Assembly (NCBI RefSeq): GCF_014931565.1
Contig: NZ_CP063353.1
Span: 186,001-250,000 of the forward strand
DNA from: Clostridium sp. 'deep sea'
GTDB lineage: Bacteria > Bacillota > UBA994 > PWPR01
Direction: 5' to 3'
Length of the DNA: 64,000 nt
Below, in pieces: positions 44,753 to 53,618 of the stretch; the first letter of the stretch is position 1; every line of letters starts with the position of its first letter. A program made the translations under genes and the position numbers. Under the pieces are notes generated by a model. It was not told the origin of the DNA. It saw only the letters and a program-made list of their open reading frames with translations, and did no database searches.

Positions 44753-44841
44753 AACTAGGGGAGTAATTGTGTGATTGCTGAGAGGAAACCTTGAGTTTCG
44801 ACCCTTTACCTGATCTAGGTCATGCTAGCGTAGGGAAGTAT
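44753..44841 (+). ncRNA. TPP riboswitch (THI element)
   Basis: The conserved parts are TAGGGGAGT, the CTGAGAGG pyrimidine-sensing loop, GACCCTTTACCTGATCTAGG and GCTAGCGTAGGGAAGT. A terminator follows within 25 bases and thiC after that, so thiamine pyrophosphate should cause premature termination. Confidence 0.97.
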
Positions 44842-44861
44842 GTATTATTATTGTATTACTT

Positions 44862-44891
44862 AAAGCATAAACCTAGGTTATGCTTTTTTTG
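44862..44891 (+). terminator. TPP-riboswitch terminator
   Basis: AAAGCATAA (44862-44870) pairs with TTATGCTTT around ACCTAGG and runs into a T tract. It is the expression platform of the TPP element. Confidence 0.85.
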
Positions 44892-44923
44892 TTTTTAAAT
44901 GTTTAATAGAGAAAGGGAAAGAT

Positions 44924-46237
44924 ATGAAAAAATATTCTACACAAATGCAGGCAGCCAAATTAGGAATTAATACTGCTCAAATGTTAGAGGTTGCTAAAAA
45001 AGAACAAATGGATGTTAATGTTTTACGTAAAAAAGTAGCAGAGGGTTCAATTGTAATACCAGCAAATATAAATCATACAAGTCTAAGAGCAGAGGGTGTT
45101 GGCGAGGGATTAAAAACTAAGATTAATGTAAACCTCGGTGTAAGTAAAGACGCTTTTTGTTATGATGGCGAAATGGATAAGGCCTTAACTGCTATTAATA
45201 TGGGTGCAGAAGCAATAATGGATTTATCTAATTATGGTAAAACCCATGATTTTAGAAAAGAACTTATTAATAATAGTACAGCCATGATAGGAACTGTACC
45301 AGTTTATGATGCCTTAGGGTTTTATGAAAAAGAATTATCTGAGATTAAAGCCGAAGAGTTTTTAAAAGTAGTAGAAGAACACGGTAAGGATGGAGTAGAT
45401 TTTGTTACTATTCATGCTGGAATTAATCAGTATACAGCCAAAGTTTTTGATAGAAACCCACGCTTAATGAACATAGTATCACGTGGTGGATCATTAATGT
45501 ATGCTTGGATGAAACTTAATAATAAAGAAAATCCATTTTACGAACACTTTGATGAATTACTAGAAATTTGTCGTAAATATGATATAACTTTAAGCTTAGG
45601 AGATGCTATGCGACCAGGTGGATTACATGACTCTACTGATGCTAGCCAAATTCAAGAACTTTTAATTTTAGGTGAGTTAACCAAAAGAGCATGGCAAAAA
45701 GATGTTCAGGTTATGATTGAAGGACCAGGACACATGAGCATTAGTGATATTGCAGCAAACGTAATGATTGAGAAAAAGCTGTGTCATAATGCTCCATTTT
45801 ATGTACTTGGACCGTTAGTAACTGATATAGCTCCCGGTTATGATCATATAACAGGTGCTATTGGTGGTGCTATTGCAGCCGCTAATGGCGCAGACTTTTT
45901 ATGTTATGTAACACCAGCTGAACATTTAAGGTTACCTACTATAGATGATATGAAAGAGGGCATAATTGCTACAAAAATAGCTGCCCATGCTGCTGACATT
46001 GCTAAAGGCATTAAAGGAGCTAAAGAGTGGGATTATCGTATGAGCGAAGCTCGTCGAGATTTAGACTGGGACACCATGTTTAAAGAAGCAATTGATCCTG
46101 AAAAGGCTCGTAGCTATCGCGAGTCTGTTAAAACAGAGGTAGAAAACTCTTGCAGTATGTGTGGAAAAATGTGTGCAGTAAGAACCATGAATAAACTGCA
46201 AAAAGGTGAAGATGTAAATATATTAAGAAAAGAATAG
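44924..46237 (+). CDS. thiC: Phosphomethylpyrimidine synthase
   Basis: Radical-SAM enzyme rearranging aminoimidazole ribotide to the HMP-P pyrimidine of thiamine, 437 aa. Diagnostic pieces are the start ([13 protein letters not shown]), [53 protein letters not shown] and the C-terminal cluster motif [10 protein letters not shown] near residue 418. It has the short N-terminus usual in Clostridia. The gene stands alone under the TPP riboswitch; no other thi genes are in the window. Confidence 0.97.
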   Translation: MKKYSTQMQAAKLGINTAQMLEVAKKEQMDVNVLRKKVAEGSIVIPANINHTSLRAEGVGEGLKTKINVNLGVSKDAFCYDGEMDKALTAINMGAEAIMDLSNYGKTHDFRKELINNSTAMIGTVPVYDALGFYEKELSEIKAEEFLKVVEEHGKDGVDFVTIHAGINQYTAKVFDRNPRLMNIVSRGGSLMYAWMKLNNKENPFYEHFDELLEICRKYDITLSLGDAMRPGGLHDSTDASQIQELLILGELTKRAWQKDVQVMIEGPGHMSISDIAANVMIEKKLCHNAPFYVLGPLVTDIAPGYDHITGAIGGAIAAANGADFLCYVTPAEHLRLPTIDDMKEGIIATKIAAHAADIAKGIKGAKEWDYRMSEARRDLDWDTMFKEAIDPEKARSYRESVKTEVENSCSMCGKMCAVRTMNKLQKGEDVNILRKE

Positions 46238-46245
46238 TAACACAT

Positions 46246-46276
46246 AAAAAACAGATAGAGATATCTGTTTTTTATT
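46246..46276 (+). terminator. Rho-independent terminator of thiC
   Basis: AAAAACAGATA pairs with TATCTGTTTTT around a 3-nt loop and the right arm ends in a T run. Confidence 0.85.
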
Positions 46277-46343
46277 AAATATTGACTTTAGATGGGAAAA
46301 TAGTATGTTCAATAGGTGATTCTAAGAGTATAGGTACTATTTA

Positions 46344-46404
46344 GAACGCTGGGGACGGGTGATTTTGTTCGTTTTCCGAACAAAATCACCCGTCCCCAGC
46401 GTTC
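46344..46404. repeat. Perfect GC-rich palindromic repeat
   Basis: Left arm 46344-46371 and right arm 46377-46404 are exact reverse complements over 28 bp with a TTTTC loop. The arms contain GCTGGGGACGGGTGATTTTG and are far richer in G+C than the flanks. Similar 'GGGGACGG' hairpins recur in many clostridial genomes and look like mobile REP-type elements. The rest of the 378-base gap before glnS holds only a 12-bp direct repeat (TGATAATATATT at 46410 and 46429) and no T-box. Confidence 0.85.
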
Positions 46405-46615
46405 GGTATTGATAATATATTATTCAAGTGATAATATATTCTCTAATATGTTTGTGCATATTAATAAGAGTAATGTATTTTACTCAAATCACATATTTTT
46501 AGGGGATGATTCAATTGGGGCAGGGTATATTTATATTCTAGATGTCACTATAGTACTGCAGATTTATCAACAATCATAATAATTAAACTTAATACTAAAA
46601 ACAAGGAGGATTATT

Positions 46616-48280
46616 ATGAATAATAATGTTGATAACAGAAGCTATATTGAAAAAATAATAAGCAAAGAAGTTAAAGCTGGTAAACATAACAAAATAATAA
46701 CTCGATTTCCACCCGAGCCTAATGGACATTTGCATATTGGTAGTATCTTTGCTATTAATATTAGCTACTCTATGGCCCAAAAGTTTGGCGGTAAGTTTAA
46801 TCTGCGTTTTGATGATACAAACCCTTTAAAAGAGGATATGCAGTATGTAAATTCAATTATTGAGGACATGAATTGGCTTGGCATAGACTATGGTAATAAA
46901 CCATTATTTGGTTCAGATTATTCTCAGCAAATTTATGATTATGCCTTATATTTAATTAGCAAAGGTAAAGCATTTGTGTGTGATTTATCACCTGATGAAA
47001 TAAGAGAATATAGAGGTACTCTAACTGAGGTAGGTAAAAATAGTCCTTATCGTGATAGAACAATAGCAGAAAATATCAGGCTGTTTAAGGCTATGAAAAA
47101 TGGTGAGTTTGCTACTGGAGAAAAGGTTTTAAGAGCAAAAATCAGTATGAGTAGTGCAAATATTAATCTAAGAGACCCCATAATCTACAGAATTATACAT
47201 GAAAGTCACTACAGAACAAAAGATGCTTGGTGTATTTACCCTATGTATGACTACGCTCACCCTATACAGGATTACATTGAAGGTGTTACTCATTCATTAT
47301 GTTCAAACGAGTTTGTTAATAATCGTCCACTATATGAATGGGTATTAACTAATTTAGACTTGCCAAATAACCTACCACGCCAAATAGAGTTTGGAAGGCT
47401 TAACTTAACAGGGGTAGTAACCAGTAAGCGTTATCTACGTAAGCTAGTGACAGATAAATATGTAAATGGCTGGGATGACCCTCGTTTACCAACAATTAAA
47501 GGTTTAAGAAGAAGAGGTATTCCTAAAGAGGCTATCTTTAATTTTTTAAACGAGATAGGTATTCCTAAAAATCAAAGCACTGTTGACTACAAAATGTTAG
47601 AACATTTTGCACGTCAAGAGTTAAAACAGGTTTCACCCTGTGTAATGGCTGTTTTAAAACCCTTAAAAGTAGTAATTACTAATTTAAATAACGAAATAGA
47701 ATTAACAGCAAATAATCATTTTGCTAATGAAGAGATGGGCTCCAGAGAGCTTACCTTTACTAGAGAATTATATATTGAAAGAGATGATTTTAGTGATAAT
47801 CCACCAGCAAAATATAAAAGACTAGTACTGGGTGGAGAAGTAAGGTTAAAAAATGCCTATTTTATTAAATGTAATGAAATTATTAAAGATGAAACTGGCA
47901 AAATAATTGAGTTACATTGTACCTATGATCCCCAAACTAAAAGTGGTAGTGGTTTTACTGGCAGAAAAGTTAAAGGAACTATTCAGTGGGTAAGTGTTAG
48001 TAATGCAGTTAAGATAAAGGCGCGGATATTTAACGATTTATTTAAACAAGAGGTCAATACCGATAACATTTTTGAATCGTTAAATGAAAACTCTTTAAAA
48101 GAGTATGAATCAGCTTATATTGAACCATCAATTACCACTTTTATTAATAAAGGTATTAGTAAATTTCAGTTTATAAGGCTTGGATTTTTTTCTTATGATA
48201 TAGAATTATCACAAGATAAAAATATAACATTTAATAGAATAGTTGCCCTTAAAAGCGCCTACCGTAAAACTCTAAAGTAA
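46616..48280 (+). CDS. glnS: Glutaminyl-tRNA synthetase
   Basis: Class I synthetase charging tRNA-Gln, 554 aa, the normal length. The ATP site reads PEPNGHLHIGS (residues 33-43), with the GlnRS-type RFPPEPNG lead. The second class I motif is VTSKRYLRKLV. The catalytic core has FDDTNP, and the C-terminal two-barrel anticodon domain (about 335-545) is characteristic of GlnRS. The large AGGAGG leader lacks a T-box. Bacillus uses the Glu-tRNA amidotransferase route instead, so direct GlnRS marks a clostridial-type lineage or a transferred gene. Confidence 0.95.
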   Translation: MNNNVDNRSYIEKIISKEVKAGKHNKIITRFPPEPNGHLHIGSIFAINISYSMAQKFGGKFNLRFDDTNPLKEDMQYVNSIIEDMNWLGIDYGNKPLFGSDYSQQIYDYALYLISKGKAFVCDLSPDEIREYRGTLTEVGKNSPYRDRTIAENIRLFKAMKNGEFATGEKVLRAKISMSSANINLRDPIIYRIIHESHYRTKDAWCIYPMYDYAHPIQDYIEGVTHSLCSNEFVNNRPLYEWVLTNLDLPNNLPRQIEFGRLNLTGVVTSKRYLRKLVTDKYVNGWDDPRLPTIKGLRRRGIPKEAIFNFLNEIGIPKNQSTVDYKMLEHFARQELKQVSPCVMAVLKPLKVVITNLNNEIELTANNHFANEEMGSRELTFTRELYIERDDFSDNPPAKYKRLVLGGEVRLKNAYFIKCNEIIKDETGKIIELHCTYDPQTKSGSGFTGRKVKGTIQWVSVSNAVKIKARIFNDLFKQEVNTDNIFESLNENSLKEYESAYIEPSITTFINKGISKFQFIRLGFFSYDIELSQDKNITFNRIVALKSAYRKTLK

Positions 48281-48286
48281 ATATTT

Positions 48287-48312
48287 AAACCACCAATTTT
48301 GGTGGTTTTTTT
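48287..48312 (+). terminator. Rho-independent terminator of glnS
   Basis: AAACCACC pairs with GGTGGTTT around AATTTT, followed by a run of T. Confidence 0.88.
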
Positions 48313-48387
48313 GACTAAAAACTAATTCAATGTTAATTTATTTATAGTATAATTAGCTTTATAAAATTAACTACATTGGAGAAATTT

Positions 48388-48960
48388 ATGGTACTAAGTA
48401 ATGAACATGAACAGGTAAACAATGCTATTCTAAAAGTTTTTGATGCAAAACCAACAATAGCAAGATATAGTGATAATAAAAAAGAAAGCACTATAGATAT
48501 ACTAAGCTGTAAAGATCGACCTATTAAGGGCTTAGTAGCATGCTCAACAATTGGATTGTTTAATTATAATATTGGCTACAAAGTTCATGATTTAGATTTA
48601 AGAATAGAAATACTAGGGGTAGCTAACAATGGTGTAATTAAAAATATTTTGGCTTCTTGTGCCTTTAACATAATAAACTCAGGCTATTCTTGTAGTCCCG
48701 ACAACATTTTTCAAAATGTTATTTCACCCTTTGTTTCTAATACTGATATGAAGCATGTTTTATTTGTTTCCCCATTTATATTTAATAATAAAATACAAAC
48801 TCTTACCTTAAAATCAAAAATGGTTACTTGGTTACATATTATCCCCATTTCTCATAATGAATTTTTGTATGCTGAAAAAAATGGAGTTGAAAGTTTAGAG
48901 CTCTTATTTGATCAACAAAAAATTGACATAGCTAATTTAAAACGAAAATCAATTCTGTAA
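48388..48960 (+). CDS. Suppressor-of-fused (SUFU) domain protein
   Basis: A 190-aa soluble protein of the SUFU superfamily. The hallmark is IDILSCKDRPIKGLVACSTIGLFNYN near the N-terminus, followed by strands and the late FVSPFIF...TWLHIIPISHNEFLYAEKNG segment with its E. Bacterial SUFU proteins are often immunity proteins for polymorphic toxins, but stand-alone copies of unknown role are common. ATG 48388 has TTGGAG at good spacing; the track's upstream TTG lies in the ribosome site. It sits 13 bases before an interrupted kinase gene, with which it may be co-transcribed. No toxin gene is visible nearby. Confidence 0.82.
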   Translation: MVLSNEHEQVNNAILKVFDAKPTIARYSDNKKESTIDILSCKDRPIKGLVACSTIGLFNYNIGYKVHDLDLRIEILGVANNGVIKNILASCAFNIINSGYSCSPDNIFQNVISPFVSNTDMKHVLFVSPFIFNNKIQTLTLKSKMVTWLHIIPISHNEFLYAEKNGVESLELLFDQQKIDIANLKRKSIL

Positions 48961-48973
48961 AAGGAGTTATTAA

Positions 48974-49453
48974 ATGCAAAAACTAATAATGATAGCTGGA
49001 GAAGCATGAACTGGTAAATCAACCTGTGCCAAATTGCTATATAAACACTTCCATAATGCTGCTTGGTTAGATGGTGATGATGTTTGGCGTGTTAATCCCT
49101 TTGATGTAAACGATAAACGACTCAGAAACAGTGATTTAAACATGGCTTTTGTGGTAGAAAATTATTTAAAAAGTGGCTTTGAATATGTGTTTTTTTCATC
49201 AATAGTACTGTGTGATAAAACAATACGAGAGCGAATACTAGACTTAATAAAATACAAAGAGTATGAGCTAATATTTATTACATTGTATGCTAATGAAGAC
49301 ACCCTAAAACAGCGTGCTAAAGAGAGAGATAATAACAATGATCCAAAATTTTTGTTATTAAATAGGTCGTTAGCACAAGAGAGTATCTTCATTAATACAG
49401 CAACAAATAGTCTCCAAGAAACTGTAAAACAGATTGTTGAAATAGTTAGCTAA
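48974..49453 (+). pseudogene. P-loop kinase (AAA/adenylylate-type) interrupted by an in-frame TGA
   Basis: Reading from ATG 48974 (AAGGAG upstream) gives MQKLIMIAGEA, then TGA (49007-49009), then TGKSTCAKLLYKHF and an open frame to 49453. The stop falls inside the Walker A loop (G-E-A-stop-T-G-K-S-T), where Gly is the usual residue. GGA to TGA is one base change. The rest looks intact, with LDGDDVWRVNPFDVND (nucleotide-kinase acceptor region) and YANEDTLKQRAKERD (LID-type helix). Internal start TTG 49034 would lack the P-loop. TGA normally ends genes here. A recent nonsense mutation is the simplest reading. Selenocysteine, readthrough or a sequencing error are alternatives. Confidence 0.8.
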
Positions 49454-49524
49454 TAATTTAATTTAGGAACATATAACTATAATTGATGTCTAATAAATAA
49501 TTACTATACAGAGAGGTTAATTAT

Positions 49525-50412
49525 ATGTTTAAAAATAAAATAGCTATTTTAACTGTTTCAATATTAGTTGTCTTAAGTTTAGTAGGATTTAAAAATCTAC
49601 CAATAGATAATAGTAAAGTTGATAAGATTGAACTTTTTTTTAAGGGAAATCCGGTAGCTAATTATAGCTGTGTTTTAACTACACCAGCTAATATTAAAGA
49701 AAGCCTTAGTATCTTTCAACAGCTTAAAACCTACGAATCACCCAGTGTGTTGACCTGGTATGAAGAGGTTACTTATAAGATTACCTATAAAAATGGTAAG
49801 ATAAAGCAAACAACGTATAATAAAATTAGACCAGTAACAGATATTTTTGAGAAAGTATTTAGTTCTCTTGAGGTACGTAAACAGTGGCAGAGTGTTTTTA
49901 CTGTTAACAATAGTGATGTTAAATCACTTAAGCTTAATTCTTGCCAAAAGAAAGCAGAAATAACTATAACAGAAAAAGATGATATTAATAAAATTATGAA
50001 TTCTGTAAGGCTTTTTGAGGAAAAACCTAATGTTCTTGCTAATACTTACTCACTTTGTGAAATGGTATTTATAGATGATAATGGTGTAGAGTTAGGTTCA
50101 TATTATATTAAAAGAGAAGATATAGCTACTAATCTTTTATTAAAAGAGTATAAGATATTAAATATTTTAAAAGTTGAGCCCAAGGATATTTTAAAAATAA
50201 CTATTACTAATAGAAAAACTAATAAAGAGATTGAAGTAGTTGATTTAGATGTAACTAATCTTATTTTAGACACTTATTTTAGGGGAGCAACAAGTGATTC
50301 AGTGGTAGACGTAGCAATAAAACTTAAAAACGACAATAGAACTCATATGTATGGAAGTTATACAAAAGAGCATTTGCCATTTGAAATAGCTAAACTGTTA
50401 AATATAGAGTAA
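49525..50412 (+). CDS. Exported protein, paralogue of the following lipoprotein
   Basis: A 295-aa protein of unknown function. An N-terminal hydrophobic segment (about 5-22) looks like a signal peptide whose lipobox Cys has become Phe at position 22. Residues about 30-120 (KIELFFKGNPVANYSCVL..., YKITYKNGKIKQ, KIRPVTDIFEKVF, RKQW) are clearly homologous to the next gene. Residues about 125-295 form an extra domain. It is probably secreted or held by an uncleaved signal anchor. Single ORF after the kinase pseudogene. Confidence 0.7.
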   Translation: MFKNKIAILTVSILVVLSLVGFKNLPIDNSKVDKIELFFKGNPVANYSCVLTTPANIKESLSIFQQLKTYESPSVLTWYEEVTYKITYKNGKIKQTTYNKIRPVTDIFEKVFSSLEVRKQWQSVFTVNNSDVKSLKLNSCQKKAEITITEKDDINKIMNSVRLFEEKPNVLANTYSLCEMVFIDDNGVELGSYYIKREDIATNLLLKEYKILNILKVEPKDILKITITNRKTNKEIEVVDLDVTNLILDTYFRGATSDSVVDVAIKLKNDNRTHMYGSYTKEHLPFEIAKLLNIE

Positions 50413-50532
50413 GTTTTATTACATAGTTTTTACTTTTTCTTCAGTAAATGATGTTAAATTCTTAACAGAATAGTAATATTATTTTAATGCTACTTGTTGT
50501 AGAATTATTAAAGTAGCAAAAAGGAGAAAGCA

Positions 50533-50904
50533 ATGAAAAAGAAATCAATATTAACTATTTTAGTTTTAATGGTAGGGGTCTTACTTATAACAGCATGTAG
50601 TGATTCTAGTATAAAAGGTATAGAAAAAATTGAGTTAAGTTTTTCGGGTGAGGGTGTAGATGAATATAAATGTACTCTAATTGAAAAAGATAACCTTAAA
50701 GAAGCTATTAATCTTTTTGAAACTTTGGAAAAATATAAGTCTCCTGAAGACTCGAAGTCAAAACCTGAGGATGTAAATTATAAAATTACCTACACAGACG
50801 GTAAAGTAAAAGAGCGAGTGTATGTTAAAGTCAAACCAGTAACAACTTTATTTGAAAAAGTTTTTAAATCTAAAGAAGTAATAAAACAGTGGACAACTAA
50901 ATAA
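50533..50904 (+). CDS. Small lipoprotein, paralogue of the preceding gene
   Basis: A 123-aa lipoprotein. The signal peptide MKKKSILTILVLMVGVLLITAC ends in a lipobox with C22. The mature domain matches residues 33-120 of the preceding protein (IELSFSGEGVDEYKCTL, YKITYTDGKVKERVYVKVKPVTTLFEKVFKSKE, KQW). It is therefore the shorter copy of a tandem duplication. It is expected to be tethered to the outer face of the membrane. Function unknown. AAGGAG precedes the ATG. Confidence 0.8.
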   Translation: MKKKSILTILVLMVGVLLITACSDSSIKGIEKIELSFSGEGVDEYKCTLIEKDNLKEAINLFETLEKYKSPEDSKSKPEDVNYKITYTDGKVKERVYVKVKPVTTLFEKVFKSKEVIKQWTTK

Positions 50905-51003
50905 TAATGTTAAATCCCTTTGTACTATTTTTATTTATTAAAACATAGCTTTAGTTTGTTATTTTTAGATATAATGGTATTACAAATATTAAGGGGTTTT
51001 TTT

Positions 51004-51882
51004 ATGTTTAAAAATATAAAACTTTTTTACTATTCAGGTACTGGAAATACAAAATATGTTACGGAAATGATAGCTAGCGAGTTTAGTAAAAAACAAGTAC
51101 ATACTGAGCTAATTAATATAGAAGACATTGTTAATAAAGATCTAAAAATAGAATTTAAAGAAACAGACTTAATAGGAATTAGTCACCCTGTTATAGCATT
51201 TGCTACGCCTAAAATAATGATAAGATTTATTAATAAGATGCCTAAAGCTTTAAACAAAGTTTTTATTTATAAAACAGCAGCTGACCCTAGTAAGCTAAAC
51301 AATTATGCATCAGAGTTTTTAATTAATCATCTTAATTTTAAAGGATATACAATAACATGTGATGAACTATTTGTAATGCCCTGTAATTTTATAATAGAGT
51401 ATAAAGCAAGCTTAATAAAGCAGTTGATAGTTAAAGCAGAAAATAAAGCGAAGGTTTTAGTGAGTAATTTAATACAACATAAAACCCAATACAGTAAAGA
51501 TAATAAGTGGTATAAGAGTTTAATACTTAAAGTTAATAAGCTAGAACAAGAAAAAGGTGCTCTTAGATTTAGTAAAAGCCTTAAAGTAAATAGTAACTGC
51601 AATCTTTGCCAAAAGTGTGTTTCTAGTTGTCCAACCCAAAACATAGTATTAAGTAATAATAAAATTGCTTTTTTAGATAAATGCGAAATGTGTATGAGAT
51701 GTTTATACAGTTGCAATCAAAAAGCTATCACTACTAAGTACAAGTTTATGGTTTTAAAAAATGGCTACAGTATTAATACCATTAAAGCTATCAAAAAAAA
51801 TGATGTTATAGAGGCTAATTATATTCATAGTAAAACAAAAGGTTATTATAAACACTTTAAAAAATATCTTTTGGATAGTTAA
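51004..51882 (+). CDS. EFR1-type flavodoxin/ferredoxin fusion protein
   Basis: A 292-aa electron-transfer protein. The N-terminal flavodoxin-like domain starts KLFYYSGTGNTKYVTEMI, the FMN phosphate loop. The C-terminal ferredoxin domain (about 195-240) has two 4Fe-4S motifs, CNLCQKCVSSCP and CEMCMRCLYSCN. ATG 51004 follows AAGGGG; the longer upstream frame lacks coding sense. EFR1-type proteins are common in Clostridia and probably act in reductive chemistry or sporulation. It lies 26 bases before a kinase-like gene and near a polyferredoxin-type membrane protein, a possible redox group. Confidence 0.85.
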   Translation: MFKNIKLFYYSGTGNTKYVTEMIASEFSKKQVHTELINIEDIVNKDLKIEFKETDLIGISHPVIAFATPKIMIRFINKMPKALNKVFIYKTAADPSKLNNYASEFLINHLNFKGYTITCDELFVMPCNFIIEYKASLIKQLIVKAENKAKVLVSNLIQHKTQYSKDNKWYKSLILKVNKLEQEKGALRFSKSLKVNSNCNLCQKCVSSCPTQNIVLSNNKIAFLDKCEMCMRCLYSCNQKAITTKYKFMVLKNGYSINTIKAIKKNDVIEANYIHSKTKGYYKHFKKYLLDS

Positions 51883-51908
51883 TTGAAAAATTACAATTAG
51901 GAGAATCT

Positions 51909-52859
51909 ATGATAGACGTTGAAATATTTAAAGACTTAAACGATAAGTTTGATTTAGCGGTATATAAAGTGCAGGAATTAACAGGTGGCTACTTAAATAA
52001 AAAGTATAACTTACTTACTAATAAAGGAAGTTTTCTTTTAAAAGTATACAGTAATAAAAGATATAACAAAAATAAAATTTTATTTGTTGAAAGTGGTTTA
52101 TATCGCCAGCATGAACTACATAAATTAGGAATAAAATGCCCAAAATTGCATGTGTATAACACGATAATTCAGCATGTTAAAAGCTACAACTATGTCTTAA
52201 TGGACTTTATTAAAGGAACCCATAAAGATTATGAAAGTATTACAGAGCAAGAGCTTTATGACTTAGGAGAACTTACTGGCTTAATGCACCATTATTTTAA
52301 ACGGTTCCCCAAAGCTGGAGAGAAGTTTGATATTTTTGCTAATTTTCAAAGGCTTAAAGAAGCTAATAAAGCACTATTAGGTGAGTTAGATAACAGAAAA
52401 GTCAATGAGCAATATAGAACTATTGTTTATCAACAGCATGAAATTATTAATAACATAACACCAAATTTTTTAGCTAAAGTTCCAATAGGTTTTAGTCATG
52501 CAGACTATGCAAGCGATAATGTAATTTTTAATAAAAGAAAAGTAAGTGCAATTATTGATTTTGATAGATGTAGGTACACAAGTAAATGGCAAGACATTGG
52601 TAGAGCTTTATTATCGTACACGCTAAAAGACAAACATCTTAACAATACTTTTATTAGTAGTTTTATAAATGGCTATAACAAACATAATTGCTTAAGTTTC
52701 CAAGATGCCCTCAATAGCTTAAGATATACATTTATTCATGAGTCTGATTGGTGGATAAAAGAACAAAATTTTAACACTAAGCCCAATGATAAGGTTAGTA
52801 GATTTGTTTATGAAATGCAGTTTTTAGCTGATAACTTTTTTAACTTGAGCAAAAATTAA
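51909..52859 (+). CDS. Aminoglycoside phosphotransferase/homoserine-kinase-type protein
   Basis: A 316-aa kinase of the APH/ChoK fold. Signatures are GGYLNKKYNLLTNKGSFLLKVYS (nucleotide-binding strands with Lys), FSHADYASDNVIFN (Brenner-type catalytic loop H-x-D-x4-N) and AIIDFDRCRYTSKWQDIGRAL (metal-binding Asp). Family members phosphorylate homoserine, choline, methylthioribose or spore-coat or aminoglycoside substrates. The local context (EFR1 protein upstream, polyferredoxin-like membrane protein downstream) does not identify the substrate. It starts at ATG 51909 after TTAGGAG. Confidence 0.82.
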   Translation: MIDVEIFKDLNDKFDLAVYKVQELTGGYLNKKYNLLTNKGSFLLKVYSNKRYNKNKILFVESGLYRQHELHKLGIKCPKLHVYNTIIQHVKSYNYVLMDFIKGTHKDYESITEQELYDLGELTGLMHHYFKRFPKAGEKFDIFANFQRLKEANKALLGELDNRKVNEQYRTIVYQQHEIINNITPNFLAKVPIGFSHADYASDNVIFNKRKVSAIIDFDRCRYTSKWQDIGRALLSYTLKDKHLNNTFISSFINGYNKHNCLSFQDALNSLRYTFIHESDWWIKEQNFNTKPNDKVSRFVYEMQFLADNFFNLSKN

Positions 52860-52968
52860 CATTATTAATATTTAAATAATGAAATATTTAAATAAATAGA
52901 TATGCAAAATAGATCTTTAATGTTATACTGTTAATCCATCATGTTTTTTGTTGAGGAGGAGCAAAGTA

Positions 52969-53562
52969 ATGTTAAAAAAAATATTAAAAACTAAGTTTAG
53001 AGAGCTTTTATTTTTTGGTACAATCTTATTTTTTTTGCTTAGTATAATTAATATTTCGTTTTCTTTCTTAGGAATGATCTGTATGATATTGCCATTTGTT
53101 TTATACTATAGGTATAAAGAGAAGCTATGGTGCAAATATTATTGTCCTAGGTCTAAACTATTTACCAAATTATTAAGTAAAATATCTTTAGGCAAAAAAT
53201 TGCCTAAATCACTAACATCTAAAAGAGCTAAATATATTGTACTGAGTTATTTTGGAATAAATATGTTTTTTATGTTTATGTCTACTTATGCTGTTTTAAC
53301 TAGTAAAATAGAGCCAGCGAATTTTGTAAAAATGTTTGTGTTTTTTAAGGCTCCTTTTACTTTACCACAACTAACAAATTGGGCATTACATTCAGCATTA
53401 TTACACTTAAGTTATAGAGTGTTTTCAATGTTTTTTTCATCTATATTATTAGGTTTAGTTTTAGGATTTATCTATAGACCCAGAACTTGGTGTGTAGTTT
53501 GTCCTATATCTACTTTAACCACAAAATCAAAAAAGATAGTAAGGGTCAACAATGTTACTTAA
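52969..53562 (+). CDS. Polyferredoxin-like membrane protein (NapH/Fer4_5 type)
   Basis: A 197-aa membrane protein with about four hydrophobic helices and two conserved cytosolic cysteine motifs, LWCKYYCPRSKLF and RTWCVVCPISTLTTK, as in the repeats of NapH/CcoG-type electron-transfer proteins (C-x3-CP and C-x2-CP). Only two cysteines occur per site, so a shared cluster or redox-active thiols are possible. ATG 52969 is behind GAGGAGG. It resembles membrane modules that pass electrons from ferredoxin- or flavodoxin-type donors. The EFR1 protein 1 kb upstream might be such a donor. Not proven. Confidence 0.7.
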   Translation: MLKKILKTKFRELLFFGTILFFLLSIINISFSFLGMICMILPFVLYYRYKEKLWCKYYCPRSKLFTKLLSKISLGKKLPKSLTSKRAKYIVLSYFGINMFFMFMSTYAVLTSKIEPANFVKMFVFFKAPFTLPQLTNWALHSALLHLSYRVFSMFFSSILLGLVLGFIYRPRTWCVVCPISTLTTKSKKIVRVNNVT

Positions 53563-53583
53563 TAATTAAATGTTTTTTGAGTG

Positions 53584-53618
53584 AGAGCTAGCATGGTAAC
53601 AGTGTTGGCTCTTTTTTA
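53584..53618 (+). terminator. Rho-independent terminator after the membrane protein
   Basis: GAGCTAGCA pairs with TGTTGGCTC (allowing G-T pairs) around an approximately 12-nt loop, followed by a T run. Confidence 0.65.

Noticed and set aside
46405-46615. T-box leader before glnS
   Set aside because: No AGGGTGG-type T-box sequence or matching anti-terminator could be found.
48974-49453. Selenoprotein at the TGA of the kinase gene
   Set aside because: The TGA replaces a P-loop Gly, not a redox residue, only a trivial stem follows it, and one mutation explains it. Kept only as an alternative.
51327-51716. 129-aa minus-strand ORF
   Set aside because: It lies wholly antisense to the EFR1-type gene, is leucine-rich through codon complement and has no ribosome site.
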